A stretch of DNA of 64,000 bases. It comes from Nocardioides houyundeii (GTDB lineage: Bacteria; Actinomycetota; Actinomycetes; Propionibacteriales; Nocardioidaceae). The stretch covers positions 1,426,001 to 1,490,000 of the forward strand of contig NZ_CP025581.1 in assembly GCF_002865585.1 (NCBI RefSeq). Direction: 5' to 3'. This document shows, piece after piece, positions 1-9,487 of this stretch; the stretch's first letter is position 1, and the number at the start of each line of letters is the position of its first letter. A model generated the notes under the pieces. That model was not told the origin of the DNA. It ran no database searches and saw only the letters and a list, made by a program, of their open reading frames with translations. The translations under genes and the position numbers were made by a program.

Positions 1-13
1 GCGGGCATCTTCA

Positions 14-1258
14 GTGCTCGTCGCGGTCATCGTCTGCTCCACGTTCGCCCGGTTGTACCTCGCAGCGAAATCGGGGGGCTCCAGCGACGTCGCGTACTGG
101 TCGGAGTTCGCACAAGGGGTCCGGGAGCATGGTCCCATCGGCATCTACGGCCACGAGTTCGACATCCAGTACAACCACGCGCCCCTGGCGGGTTGGTTCC
201 TGAAGTTGGTCAACGCGGGGATCGACGTAGGGCTTCCGTTCGCGTACCTGATCCGTGTCCCCTCCTCGCTCATGGATGGTGTGACGTGCTGGTTGATCTA
301 CCGGCTGCTCTCGGAACACCTCAGTACCAGGGAGGCGTGGGCGGCCACCGCCGCAGTTGCCTGGAGTCCGGTGCTGATCGTCATCTCGGGATTCCACGGC
401 AACACCGACACGGTCTTCGTTGCGCTCGTGCTTGTCTCCTACTACCTCCTCACCCGTCGCTCGCGGCCGTTCGTCGCGGGTGTGTGCATCGCACTGGCCA
501 TCAGCTTGAAGCTGGTGCCGGTGGTGGCGCTCCCGTGGTTGTTGTATCTCGCGTGGCGCGCCGGCTGGGCCGCATGGGGGCGCTTCGTGCTGGGCGGGAT
601 GCTGGTGGTGGTCGTCCTGTGGTTGCCGGTCATCGTCCTGGCTTGGCCCGAGTTCCGGGACAACGTCTTGGGCTACCAGGGCATGCCATTCGGGCAATGG
701 GGGGTGGCAGAGCTGCTGCAGGGAGCTGGCTATCCCGGCGGGGACGCCTGGCTGGCGGCACACGCGACGTGGGCGGCGTTCGTCGCGGCAGCCCTTCCAT
801 TCTCGACGTTGCTGTCACGGCGACGTCGTCAGGACACGGTCGGCATCGCCCTCGCCCTGGTGTCGATGCTCCTGCTCACGCCAGCCTTCGGCATGCAGTA
901 CCTGGCGTGGGGCGTGGCCGCCGCCTACCTGGTCTCCCTTCGCGGTGGTTGGTTGTTCAACGTGGCCGCGAGCGTGTTCGTGCTGCAGGTCTACGGCAGC
1001 TGGAGTGGCGGCGGCGGGCCCTGGGTGTGGGAAGTCGCAGTGGCCGAGCCGTTGCATGACGGGCAGCTCCCGCTGATGGCGTTGACCTGGGCGTGCCTCC
1101 TCGTCGTGTGGATCGACGGGCTCGTCCCGGCGTCATGGGAGCGCCGAAGGAATGGAACGCTGGGAAGTGGGTATACCTGCGTCGGGCCTCGCATTCGAGG
1201 CACCACACTTGACATGGACGGAGACCGCAGATGGGCTACGGAGGCGCAGTCGGACTGA
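14..1258 (+). CDS. Polytopic membrane protein, GT-C/GT87-like glycosyltransferase (5' end may be cut)
   Basis: The product is about 414 residues and mostly hydrophobic, with some ten membrane segments. After the first segment there is a polar loop (SDVAYWSEF, then NHAPLAGW) of the kind that carries the acidic catalytic site in GT-C enzymes, which move sugars from polyprenyl-phosphate donors on the outer face of the membrane. A later loop holds GFHGNTD. The frame is open back to base 2, so GTG at 14 may not be the true start. The 3' end overlaps the next gene by 28 bases. Acceptor and pathway cannot be read from the sequence. The fold assignment is by pattern and is fairly safe; the enzymatic role is inference. 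Confidence 0.6.
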   Translation: MLVAVIVCSTFARLYLAAKSGGSSDVAYWSEFAQGVREHGPIGIYGHEFDIQYNHAPLAGWFLKLVNAGIDVGLPFAYLIRVPSSLMDGVTCWLIYRLLSEHLSTREAWAATAAVAWSPVLIVISGFHGNTDTVFVALVLVSYYLLTRRSRPFVAGVCIALAISLKLVPVVALPWLLYLAWRAGWAAWGRFVLGGMLVVVVLWLPVIVLAWPEFRDNVLGYQGMPFGQWGVAELLQGAGYPGGDAWLAAHATWAAFVAAALPFSTLLSRRRRQDTVGIALALVSMLLLTPAFGMQYLAWGVAAAYLVSLRGGWLFNVAASVFVLQVYGSWSGGGGPWVWEVAVAEPLHDGQLPLMALTWACLLVVWIDGLVPASWERRRNGTLGSGYTCVGPRIRGTTLDMDGDRRWATEAQSD

Positions 1259-1497
1259 TCGTGGTGGGGCTCATCCTGTCCCTGGCGGTCAACAAGGAGC
1301 AGGTGGGCCCGGTCAACCTCGGCACCATCGGGTGGATCCTCGCGATCGCGGGGGTGGCGCTGCTGGTGCTGAGCATCGCCCAGCAGAACGCGCGTCGCCG
1401 CACCAGCACGGTGGCGACCACCACCGACGCCCAGGGGCGACAGGCCACCACCGAGCGTCACATGGAGACCGACCCGCCGGCCCCGCCGGTGGCCTGA
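1231..1497 (+). CDS. Small two-helix membrane protein, DUF6458 type
   Basis: This 88-residue protein opens with a glycine-rich hydrophobic helix (GAVGLIVVGLILSLAV), a short loop with GPVNLGTIGWIL, a second helix, and then a basic, Thr/Pro-rich cytoplasmic tail. The spacing and the VGLIL and GWIL signatures fit the actinobacterial DUF6458 family, which has no known function. The ATG at 1231 lies inside the end of the upstream membrane protein gene, so the two may be cotranscribed. A hairpin follows the stop codon. Confidence 0.65.
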   Translation: MGYGGAVGLIVVGLILSLAVNKEQVGPVNLGTIGWILAIAGVALLVLSIAQQNARRRTSTVATTTDAQGRQATTERHMETDPPAPPVA

Positions 1498-1514
1498 TCA
1501 AGCTGCACCACCGC

Positions 1515-1542
1515 CAGCGGGCTCTCGATTGGGAGCCCGCTG
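1515..1542 (+). terminator. Intrinsic-terminator-like hairpin after the DUF6458 gene
   Basis: CAGCGGGCTC at 1515-1524 pairs perfectly with GAGCCCGCTG at 1533-1542 around an 8-base loop. No strong T run follows, which is common in G+C-rich actinobacteria. It separates the upstream pair of genes from rpsO. Confidence 0.6.
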
Positions 1543-1553
1543 TCGTGCGCTGT

Positions 1554-1559
1554 TAATCT
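1554..1559 (+). promoter_or_regulatory. Candidate -10 box for rpsO
   Basis: TAATCT lies just downstream of the hairpin and about 130 bases before the rpsO start, and it is the only TANNNT hexamer noticed there. A TTGGGA at 1529-1534 would be a -35 with long (19-base) spacing. Low certainty. Confidence 0.35.
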
Positions 1560-1688
1560 GGTCCGGTGTCCCCGTGTCATGCGGGGCCACGTGCCGTCCA
1601 ACGGCCGCGGATCCAGAGTGCCCGGGTGAACAGGCCCCGGCGCGCCGCGCAACGAGTGAGCCCCAGGTGGGCCGGAAGGAGCCTTCGC

Positions 1689-1964
1689 ATGTCAATCGGT
1701 ACCGACGCGGAGACCAAGAAGAAGATCATCGCTGAGTACGGCACCACCGAGGGCGACACCGGTTCGCCCGAGGTGCAGATCGCACTGCTCAGCCACCGCA
1801 TCTCGCACCTCACCGAGCACCTCAAGCAGCACAAGCACGACCACCACAGCCGTCGTGGTCTGCTGCTGCTCGTCGGCCAGCGCCGTCGCCTGCTGAACTA
1901 CCTGCAGAAGACCGAGATCGAGCGCTACCGCTCGATCGTCGAGCGCCTCGGCCTGCGACGCTGA
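1689..1964 (+). CDS. rpsO: 30S ribosomal protein S15
   Basis: The 91-residue product matches the S15 family (usual length about 89). It contains [13 protein letters not shown], the helical segment with [12 protein letters not shown], and the [10 protein letters not shown] stretch that contacts 16S rRNA helices 20-22. S15 is a primary binder that starts assembly of the central domain of the small subunit. The start at 1689 is supported by GGAAGGAG about eight bases upstream; the frame is open further 5' but without homology. rpsO directly before pnp is the conserved bacterial order, although a terminator lies between them here. Confidence 0.97.
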   Translation: MSIGTDAETKKKIIAEYGTTEGDTGSPEVQIALLSHRISHLTEHLKQHKHDHHSRRGLLLLVGQRRRLLNYLQKTEIERYRSIVERLGLRR

Positions 1965-1970
1965 TGTGAC

Positions 1971-2010
1971 GGAGGGTCCACCCGTGCGGGTGGGCCCTCC
2001 CACCATTTTT
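1971..2010 (+). terminator. Rho-independent terminator of rpsO
   Basis: GGAGGGTCCACCC at 1971-1983 pairs with GGGTGGGCCCTCC at 1988-2000 (one G-T pair) around a four-base loop, and TTTTT follows at 2006-2010. It begins six bases after the rpsO stop. Some transcription may continue into pnp. Confidence 0.85.
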
Positions 2011-2121
2011 CGCTAACATTTCAACCGTGGGCTTCGGCCCGCACGCACAACTGAACACCAAACCCATCAGGAGCGACCCGCCGATCCGGCTCGGTCCTCG
2101 GTAGTGGCCCTCAGGAGAGAG

Positions 2122-2213
2122 CTCGCGAGAGCGAGACGTTCTTGGCCTGCGAGCCTCGATCGGAGACCGGCCCACCCCCGTTGGGGGCAGGTCAACCGCG
2201 GGTTCGCTCCGCG
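2122..2213 (+). promoter_or_regulatory. Structured 5' leader of pnp
   Basis: About 230 bases separate rpsO from pnp. Three short stem-loops can be drawn: CTCGC-GAGA-GCGAG (2122-2135, GNRA-like loop), CCCCC-gtt-GGGGG (2175-2187) and CGCGG-gttcgct-CCGCG (2197-2213), the last ending 23 bases before the start codon. In E. coli the pnp leader is cut by RNase III and mediates autoregulation; similar control here is inference. No coding sequence was seen in 2011-2236. Confidence 0.4.
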
Positions 2214-2236
2214 AAGAGAAAGGGACCACATACTCC

Positions 2237-4464
2237 GTGGAACCCATCATTTCTGCAGTCGAGACCGTTCTCGACAACGGCAAGTTCGGCAAGCGCACCG
2301 TCAAGTTCGAGACGGGCCTCCTGGCGCGGCAGGCCGCCGGCTCGGTGACCGCCTACCTGGACGACGAGACCATGCTGCTCTCGGCCACCACGGCCTCCAA
2401 GCAGCCGAAGGACCACTTCGACTTCTTCCCCTCACGATCGACGTCGAGGAGCGGATGTACGCCGTGGGCCAGATCCCCGGCTCGTTCTTCCGCAGCGAGG
2501 GTCGTCCGGGTGAGGACGCCATCCTCACCTGCCGCCTGATCGACCGGCCGCTGCGCCCGACCTTCAAGAAGGGTCTGCGCAACGAGGTCCAGGTCGTCAT
2601 CACCGTGCTGGCGCTCGACCCCGAAATGCCCTACGACGTGCTGGCGATCAACGCCGCGTCCCTCTCCACCCAGCTCTCCGGCCTGCCGTTCTCCGGCCCG
2701 GTCGGCGGCGTGCGCGTCGCGCTGATCGAGGGCCAGTGGGTGGCCTTCCCGAGCCACAGCCAGCTCGAGAGCGCTGTCTTCGACATGGTCGTGGCCGGTC
2801 GGGTCACCGACACCGGCGACGTCGCCATCATGATGGTCGAGGCCGAGGCCACCGAGGAGGTCCTCTCCCTGGTCTCCGGCGGCGCGCAGGCGCCGACCGA
2901 GGAGGTCGTCGCCGAGGGCCTCGACGCGGCCAAGCCGTTCATCAAGCAGCTGTGCGAGGCCCAGGCCGAGCTCGCCAAGGAAGCCGCCAAGCCGGTTCAG
3001 GACTTCCCGGTCTTCCTCGACTACGAGGACGACGTGTACGCCGCCGTCGAGGCCGCGGTGAAGAACGAGACCTCCGAGGCGCTCGTCATCGCGGGCAAGC
3101 AGGAGCGCGAGGAGCGCCTGGACGCGATCAAGGCATCCCTGCTCGAGAAGGTCGCTGGCGACTTCGAGGGCCGCGAGAAGGAGATCGGCGCTGCCTTCCG
3201 TTCGCTGAGCAAGTCGCTCATGCGCGAGCGGGTGCTGCGCGACAAGGTGCGGATGGACGGACGCGGCCTGGCCGACATCCGTCCGCTGCACGCCGAGGTC
3301 GGCCTGATCCCTCGCGTCCACGGCTCGTCGCTGTTCGAGCGCGGAGAGACCCAGATCATGGGTGTCACCACTCTCGACATGCTCAAGATGGAGCAGCAGC
3401 TGGACACGCTCTCCCCGGAGAAGCACCGCCGCTACATGCACAAGTACGTCTTCCCGCCGTTCTCCACCGGTGAGACCGGCCGGGTCGGCTCCCCGAAGCG
3501 TCGAGAGGTCGGGCACGGCGCCCTGGCGCGCCGGGCACTGCTGCCGGTGCTGCCCAGCCGCGAGGAGTTCCCCTACGCGATCCGCCAGCTCTCCGAGGCC
3601 ATGGGTTCCAACGGCTCCACCTCGATGGGCTCGGTCTGCGCCTCGACCCTGTCGCTGCTGCAGGCCGGAGTGCCGCTGAAGGCCTCCGTCGCCGGCATCG
3701 CGATGGGCCTCATCTCCGGAGAGGTCGACGGCAAGACCGAGTACGTCGCGCTGACCGACATCCTCGGAGCCGAGGACGCCATGGGCGACATGGACTTCAA
3801 GGTCGCCGGCACCCGTGAGTTCGTCACGGCGCTGCAGCTCGACACCAAGCTCGACGGCATCCCCGCCGAGGTGCTCGGCGCGGCGCTGAAGCAGGCGCGC
3901 GACGCCCGTCACGCGATCCTGGACGTCATGGCCGAGGCCATCGATGCTCCGGAGGAGATGTCGATCCACGCGCCCAGGATCATCACGGTCCGGGTGCCGG
4001 TCGACAAGATCGGCGAGGTCATCGGCCCGAAGGGCAAGGTGATCAACCAGATCCAGGACGACACCGGCGCGACGCTCTCCATCGAGGACGACGGCACGGT
4101 CTACATCGGTGCGACGAGCGGCGCTGCTGCCGAGGCTGCCAAGGCCGCGGTCAACGCCATCGCCAACCCGACGATGCCGGAGATCGGTGAGCGCTACCTG
4201 GGGACGGTCGTGAAGACGACCAACTTCGGTGCGTTCGTCTCGCTCATGCCCGGCAAGGACGGCCTGCTGCACATCAGCAAGCTGCGCGGCCTGGCTGGCG
4301 GCAAGCGCGTCGACAACGTCGAGGACATCCTATCGGTGGGCCAGAAGGTCCAGGTGCAGATCGCCGAGATCGACGACCGCGGCAAGCTCTCGCTGGTCCC
4401 CGTGGTCGAGGACGAGGCTGCTGGTTCGGACGCCGACGCCCCCGAGGGGTCCGACTCCGAGTGA
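2237..4464 (+). CDS. pnp: Polyribonucleotide nucleotidyltransferase (PNPase), with one frameshift
   Basis: PNPase degrades RNA 3' to 5' by phosphorolysis and makes heteropolymeric tails. The frame opens at GTG 2237 ([12 protein letters not shown]). It is lost at the C run 2428-2431 and resumes as [13 protein letters not shown] in the next frame; one more C would join DFFP to LTIDVEE. Restored, the protein is about 742 residues, the normal length: two RNase PH domains around a helical domain, the catalytic-core [20 protein letters not shown] and [13 protein letters not shown] motifs, a KH domain ([12 protein letters not shown]) and a C-terminal S1 domain ([19 protein letters not shown]). The gene is essential in many actinobacteria and all other motifs are intact, so the lesion is probably a base-calling error. 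Confidence 0.93.
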
Positions 4465-5837
4465 CGTCTCGAAGTCAGAGGACGACCGGCCAGCAGAATT
4501 CTGCTGGCCGGTCGGCCTTTACCCCTGCTGCACCGACGCAGCCGGTCGGGTCGACCCGCACGTTGCAGACCGTCAAGGACGAGGACGGGCAGGTCACCTC
4601 CCGGGTGCGTCGTACCCTGCTCCCCGGTGGCCTGCGCGTGGTCACCGAGCAGATGGCAGGCGTGCGCTCGGCGAGCGTCGGCGTCTGGGTGGCGGTGGGC
4701 TCCCGGGACGAGTCGCCCACCCTGCACGGCTGCTCGCACTTCCTCGAGCACCTGCTCTTCAAGGGCACGCGCGAGCGTTCCGCGCTGGACATCTCGGTGG
4801 CACTCGACGCGGTGGGGGGCGAGTGCAACGCCTTCACCGCCAAGGAGTACACCTGCTTCCACGCGCGGGTGCTGGACGAGGACCTGCCGTTGGCCGTGGA
4901 CGTCATCGGCGACATGATCACCAGCTCCACCCTCGCCGAGGACGACGTCGAGGCCGAGCGTGAGGTGATCCTGGACGAGATCGCGATGCACGACGACGAC
5001 CCCGACGACGCGGTGCACAACCTGTTCGCCCAGCAGGCGTGGGGCGACTCTCCGCTGGGCCGCCCGATCGCGGGCACCCAGGCCTCCATCACCGCCCTGA
5101 CCCGGGCCCAGGTGCTGCGCTTCTACAAGCGTCACTACCGTCCGGCCAACATGGTCGTGACGGTCGCGGGCAACGTGGACCACGCGTCGGCGGTCCGCAC
5201 GGTGCGGCGGGCCTTCGGGCGCAACAACTTCCTGGTGGGGGACGAGCCTCCGGTGCGGCCCCGTGTCGGGACCGAGGCACGGCGGGTGTCGGCGGGGGAG
5301 TCGCACGTACGGCGCCCCTTCGAGCAGGTCAACCTGGTGCTGGGGGTCAGGGGGATCACCCGCAACGATCCGCGTCGGTTCGTGCTGGGAGTGCTCAACA
5401 CCGCCCTGGGCGGCAGCACCTCCTCGCGGCTCTTCCAGGAGGTGCGCGAGCACAAGGGGCTGGCCTACTCGGTGTACTCCTTCGCCAGCCACCACGACGA
5501 CGCGGGGGTCGTCGGCGTCGCGGTCGGGTGCCTGCCCGCGAAGGTGGACGACGTGCTGGAGACCGTGCGGGGCGAGCTCGCCAAGGTGGCGGCAGAGGGG
5601 ATCACCGAGGAGGAGCTGGTACGCGGCAAGGGGCAGATGCGCGCCGGTCTCGTCCTCGGTCTCGAGGACAGCGGTGCGCGGATGTCCAGGCTCGGGAAGG
5701 CGGAGCTGGTCTACGACGAGCTCCTCAGCATCGACGAGATCCTGGCCCGGATCGATGCCGTGACGCTGACCGAGGTCAAGGACCTTGCCGCCGAGCTCTT
5801 CACCCAGCCGGAGCTGCTGGCGGTCGTCGGTCCCTGA
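4461..5837 (+). CDS. M16-family zinc metallopeptidase (processing-peptidase-like)
   Basis: The family signature HxxEH is present as HFLEH (residues 93-97 from the 4461 start), with the downstream glutamate region [17 protein letters not shown] and the usual [13 protein letters not shown] segment. The second half is the M16 C-terminal domain with [26 protein letters not shown]16 enzymes cut small peptides in a clam-shell chamber, and pnp-M16 is a conserved pair in actinobacteria. The GTG at 4461 overlaps the pnp stop and would give 458 residues, but the palindrome lies within the first 20 codons. A later TTG at 4563 would avoid it and leave the catalytic part untouched. Confidence 0.9.
   Translation: MTSRSQRTTGQQNSAGRSAFTPAAPTQPVGSTRTLQTVKDEDGQVTSRVRRTLLPGGLRVVTEQMAGVRSASVGVWVAVGSRDESPTLHGCSHFLEHLLFKGTRERSALDISVALDAVGGECNAFTAKEYTCFHARVLDEDLPLAVDVIGDMITSSTLAEDDVEAEREVILDEIAMHDDDPDDAVHNLFAQQAWGDSPLGRPIAGTQASITALTRAQVLRFYKRHYRPANMVVTVAGNVDHASAVRTVRRAFGRNNFLVGDEPPVRPRVGTEARRVSAGESHVRRPFEQVNLVLGVRGITRNDPRRFVLGVLNTALGGSTSSRLFQEVREHKGLAYSVYSFASHHDDAGVVGVAVGCLPAKVDDVLETVRGELAKVAAEGITEEELVRGKGQMRAGLVLGLEDSGARMSRLGKAELVYDELLSIDEILARIDAVTLTEVKDLAAELFTQPELLAVVGP
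4484..4513 (+). terminator. Perfect 30-base palindrome after pnp
   Basis: GACCGGCCAGCAG at 4484-4496 pairs perfectly with CTGCTGGCCGGTC at 4501-4513; the AATT between them is itself symmetric. It starts 20 bases after the pnp stop and is followed by GGCCTTTA, so it probably ends the pnp transcript. It lies inside the longest possible reading of the next gene, which bears on that gene's start. Confidence 0.7.
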
Positions 5838-5841
5838 CCGA

Positions 5842-6375
5842 CTAGGTGAGCAGCAACACGCCTGCGCACGACGCCGCCCAGAGGACGCTGACGAAGGTAC
5901 CGATCAGGAACCTCTCGGCGATACCCGGCCGCTCCTGGTGACGGAGCTCCGGGTATCGCCCCAGGCCCTTGAGCGCCAAGGTGATGGCGATCCCCTCCGG
6001 CCAGCCGGCGGCGATCGAGACGAAGATGGCCGCCCGCTCCAGGGCGCCGATCCAGGCCCCACCGCGCAGCACCTCCGCGGCACGGCGTACCGAACCGGTT
6101 TCGTCGGGGCCGCGGCCGTCGACCAGGCTGAACACGGCCGTGGTCACCGGGCCCCCGCCGGCGACGGCGAGCGCCCCGGTGAGCACCACCAGGGCGACGC
6201 TCCAGCGTGCGCTCGGGGCCTCCCCGGTCCACAGCGCGGCGAGCAGGGCCGCGGTCGCGAGGAGGACGAGCGTGAGCGCCGCCACCAGCCGGCGTCGGCG
6301 CACCCGCCAGCCCAGGGCCGAGAGCGCCAGCGCGGCGCTCAGGAGCCCCGCGACAGTGGCGGTCGCGGCGCTCAC
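5842..6375 (-). CDS. Membrane protein partner of SatD
   Basis: This 177-residue protein has about four hydrophobic segments and a conserved-looking loop with GGAWIGALERAAIF and LALKGLGRYPEL. The GTG start at 6375 overlaps the stop of the SatD-like gene (GTGA), so translation is coupled. SatD-like proteins are often followed by such a membrane protein, and the function of the pair is not established. The frame continues upstream without homology, and the coupled start fits better. Confidence 0.65.
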   Translation of the reverse strand: MSAATATVAGLLSAALALSALGWRVRRRRLVAALTLVLLATAALLAALWTGEAPSARWSVALVVLTGALAVAGGGPVTTAVFSLVDGRGPDETGSVRRAAEVLRGGAWIGALERAAIFVSIAAGWPEGIAITLALKGLGRYPELRHQERPGIAERFLIGTFVSVLWAASCAGVLLLT

Positions 6376-6968
6376 GCGTCGCCTCCCGCGAGCCACTGCC
6401 CGGCCCACGCGGCGACCAGCTCGCGGGCCCGGCGACCTTCGACCAGTCCTGCGGCGGCAGCGCGCTGGCTGACGGCCGACTGGCTGATCCCGAGCCGTTC
6501 CCCCGCGCCCTCGTAGGAGAGGCCCTGGTCGACGAGGTCGACCACCTGCCACCCCTTCTCGGTACGGCGGTCGAGCACCGCGGCCCACAGCCACAGGGTC
6601 GACTCGAGGTGACGGGAGACGACGTCGGCACCGGCCACCCGCAGGTGCCACGGGGCGGTGCGGGCCGTGGTGACGGCCTCGCGGGCCGCCACGAACGCCG
6701 GGCCACGGCCTTCCCGGGTCGAGGTCGGCAGGGGCGTCTCGACCTGGCCGAGCCCCAGTCCGACGTGCCAGCGGCCGTCGCGCATCAGGTCCTCCAGCAC
6801 CGGTGCCAGCGACTCGGGGGCGGTCAGGACGCCCTGGATCTCGTCCCCCGCGGTGCGTTGGAAGGCGCGGAAGCTGGGCCGGCGCGCCAACCTGGCCAGC
6901 ACGTCGGGCACGGCATCGGCCGAGGACCTGCTGGAGCGCTGGTCCGCGGTGAGCACGATGGCCCGCAT
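6372..6968 (-). CDS. SatD-family protein with C-terminal HTH
   Basis: The N-terminal two thirds of the 198 residues carry SatD-like features: IVLTADQRSSR near the start, AGDEIQGVL and the RDGRWHVGLGLG segment. The C-terminus has a helix-turn-helix (VVDLVDQGLSYEGAGERLGI, then SQSAVSQRAA). SatD is named from the acid-tolerance sat operon of Streptococcus mutans; its biochemical role is unclear. The start at 6968 has GAGGAGG five bases upstream. The AT-rich upstream region contains a perfect dyad, so the HTH may repress its own operon (inference). Confidence 0.75.
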   Translation of the reverse strand: MRAIVLTADQRSSRSSADAVPDVLARLARRPSFRAFQRTAGDEIQGVLTAPESLAPVLEDLMRDGRWHVGLGLGQVETPLPTSTREGRGPAFVAAREAVTTARTAPWHLRVAGADVVSRHLESTLWLWAAVLDRRTEKGWQVVDLVDQGLSYEGAGERLGISQSAVSQRAAAAGLVEGRRARELVAAWAGQWLAGGDA

Positions 6969-7008
6969 GACGACCTCCTCAGAAGGAAAGTATCTGATGA
7001 GGTGTCAT

Positions 7009-7028
7009 TATTAGGTGTAAACCTAATA
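7009..7028 (-). promoter_or_regulatory. Dyad operator candidate upstream of satD
   Basis: TATTAGGT (7009-7016) and ACCTAATA (7021-7028) form a perfect 8-base inverted repeat around GTAA, in the most AT-rich patch of this part of the window, about 40 bases before the satD start. On the minus strand TTGCTC and TAATAA flank the dyad at roughly promoter spacing, so a bound dimer would block polymerase. The binding protein is not known; the SatD-like HTH is the nearest candidate. Confidence 0.5.
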
Positions 7029-7051
7029 TGAGCAAGGCATGAGGCTCTGGC

Positions 7052-7567
7052 CTAACGACGGCCGATCACGCCGATCACCGGCGGAGCCTTCTGCTCGATG
7101 ATCGAGACGCGGAACCCGCCGGCGGCCAGTGCCCGGGAGGCCCGCTCCGCGATGGTGGGGACGAGCTCGGGCCGGTTGGCGTCGTAGAACAGGAACACCG
7201 CGCCGCCGGGGACCACCCGCTCGTGGAGCAGGGCGATCTCGTCGGGGCAGTCGCGCACCCAGAAGAGGTTGACGTTGAAGGCGAAGACCTTGTTGAGGCG
7301 CTTGACCGGAACCCTCAACGTGGCCAGGTCGATCTGGCGGACCGTGAGCCGACCCGACTCCACGTGCTTGGCATTGCGCCGCTTGGTGCGGTCCACGCCA
7401 GACTCCGAGCGGTCGATGGCGAAGAGCTTTCCGGACTCGAGCTTGCCGCAGATCAGCTCGGCGCCGGCCCCTGGGCCGCACCCGATCTCCAGGACCTGGT
7501 CGCTGGGCTGGACGTCCATCATGTCCACCGCCCAGCGAAGCCGCGGCGGAATCGTCTGCAGAGCCAT
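7052..7567 (-). CDS. Class I SAM-dependent methyltransferase
   Basis: The first 50 residues hold the SAM-binding glycine motif (VLEIGCGPGAGAELI), followed by the acidic residue at the end of strand 2 (FAIDRSESGV) and the NVNLFW/DCPDEI motif IV region, in a 171-residue single-domain Rossmann methyltransferase. The substrate is unknown. ATG 7567 is preceded by CAGGCT and seven bases, which suggests a leaderless transcript. The frame stays open far upstream only because it runs antisense to dapB. Confidence 0.8.
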   Translation of the reverse strand: MALQTIPPRLRWAVDMMDVQPSDQVLEIGCGPGAGAELICGKLESGKLFAIDRSESGVDRTKRRNAKHVESGRLTVRQIDLATLRVPVKRLNKVFAFNVNLFWVRDCPDEIALLHERVVPGGAVFLFYDANRPELVPTIAERASRALAAGGFRVSIIEQKAPPVIGVIGRR

Positions 7568-7574
7568 GGTGGAC

Positions 7575-7580
7575 AGCCTG
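7575..7580 (-). promoter_or_regulatory. -10 box, leaderless, methyltransferase
   Basis: CAGGCT on the minus strand, then seven bases, then ATG at 7567. This spacing would start transcription at the start codon. Confidence 0.4.
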
Positions 7581-7633
7581 CCACTAGGCGGTCCGGGAGT
7601 CAGCCACCGGCACCCGTTCCAGCGTCGCGCGGC

Positions 7634-7639
7634 TAGATT
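7634..7639 (+). promoter_or_regulatory. -10 box, leaderless, dapB
   Basis: TAGATT lies seven bases before the GTG start of dapB, and no Shine-Dalgarno sequence is present. Transcription would begin at or next to the start codon. Confidence 0.55.
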
Positions 7640-7643
7640 GTGA

Positions 7644-8420
<777 letters not shown>

Positions 8421-8429
8421 CCCGCTGGG

Positions 8430-8726
8430 TCAGACCATGCGGATCAGGGCCGCGGTGAGCGCCGCTCCGAACACCACCACGAGGAACGGAGCGCGCAGCA
8501 CCAGGGCGAGGACCGCGAAGGCCAGCCCGCCGGTCCGCGCGTCCAGGACCAGCGTGGAGTCCGACGCGGCCACCTGCACCGCCACCAGGGCGGAGAGCAG
8601 GGCCACGGGGATCAGGTCGGCGACCCGCCGTACCGCGGGCCGCTCGAGCACCGCCGCCGGCACCGAGAGGCCCGCAAGCTTCAGCAGGTAGCAGCCGAGG
8701 CTGGCCACCAGCACCGCGGTCCACAT
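8430..8726 (-). CDS. azlD: AzlD-family transport subunit
   Basis: The 98-residue protein has about four hydrophobic helices with the AzlD-type CYLLKLAGL near the start. AzlD is the small partner of AzlC in exporters of branched-chain amino acids. Its ATG overlaps the azlC stop (ATGA), so translation is coupled. It is the last gene of a three-gene minus-strand operon. Confidence 0.85.
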   Translation of the reverse strand: MWTAVLVASLGCYLLKLAGLSVPAAVLERPAVRRVADLIPVALLSALVAVQVAASDSTLVLDARTGGLAFAVLALVLRAPFLVVVFGAALTAALIRMV

Positions 8727-9487
8727 CAGTCTGGCCCTTCGCCCGCGGGACGGACCGCATCCGAGGTGGCACCGCCCTCGGTGCCGCGACTCAGCAGTCC
8801 GACGAGCAGGGCGACGCCGCCCGCCGCCAGCACCGGGACCCCCGCAGGGGTCACGGGCACCAGGCCCAGCGCCACCGCGGCCGCCAGGAGTGCCACCACC
8901 TGGTGGCGACGCGCGGCGAGGCGTGGCCACAGCAGCGCCAGGAAGGCCGCTCCCACGGCTGCGTCCAGCCCGTAGCGCCGCGGGTCGCCCAGTGCGTTGC
9001 CGGCGACCGCCCCCACCAGGGTGGCCAGGTTCCACAGCACCAGCACCGAGACGCCGGTGGTCCAGAAGCCCAGTCGCGCCGCCTCCCGGGACGACCGGGT
9101 CACCGACATCGCGCTGGACTCGTCGATCACCACGTGGGCGGCGGCGAAGCGGGTCGCGGGCCCGAGCTGGAGCAGCGGGGCCAGCCGCAGCCCGTACAGC
9201 GTGTTGCGGGTGCCCAGGAGCAGGGCGGTGAGCGCGCCGGACCAGCCGGAGGCGCCCGCGGCCACGACCCCGACCAGGGCGAACTGCGACGCCCCGGTGA
9301 ACATCAGCAGCGACAGCGCCACGGTCTGGGCCACGCTCAGCCCGCTGGAGACCGAGATGGCCCCGAACGAGACGCCGTACAGGCCGGTGGCGGCTCCCAC
9401 GGCCAGCGAGTCACGCACGATCCCGCGCCGCTCGGCGTCCGGGAGTCCGGGCTCCGGACCGGGCGCCGGGACCGGCTCGGAGCCCAT
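8726..9487 (-). CDS. azlC: AzlC-family branched-chain amino acid permease
   Basis: The 253 residues carry the AzlC pattern: GLYGVSFGAISVSSGLS, LLMFTGASQFALVGV, the LLLGTRNTLYGLRLAP loop, then VVIDESSAMSV. AzlC and AzlD form an exporter; azlCD was described from 4-azaleucine resistance in Bacillus subtilis. The chosen ATG at 9487 overlaps the stop of the upstream acetyltransferase gene. A longer reading to 9631 adds an Arg-rich stretch that looks like antisense noise. Confidence 0.88.
   Translation of the reverse strand: MGSEPVPAPGPEPGLPDAERRGIVRDSLAVGAATGLYGVSFGAISVSSGLSVAQTVALSLLMFTGASQFALVGVVAAGASGWSGALTALLLGTRNTLYGLRLAPLLQLGPATRFAAAHVVIDESSAMSVTRSSREAARLGFWTTGVSVLVLWNLATLVGAVAGNALGDPRRYGLDAAVGAAFLALLWPRLAARRHQVVALLAAAVALGLVPVTPAGVPVLAAGGVALLVGLLSRGTEGGATSDAVRPAGEGPD

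Noticed and set aside
2428..2431. Programmed frameshifting in pnp and ctaD
   Set aside because: No slippery heptamer or conserved signal is known for these genes, and five other genes have the same kind of G/C-run defect.
2353..4272. A 639-codon open frame on the minus strand
   Set aside because: It runs opposite the whole of pnp and its product is Asp/Arg/Val-rich low-complexity sequence. The plus strand carries clear PNPase motifs, so this is a G+C-bias shadow.
4484..4513. Palindrome with a central GAATTC as a cloning scar
   Set aside because: The arms are native-looking G+C-rich sequence that continue the flanking composition, and the position right after a stop codon fits a terminator better.
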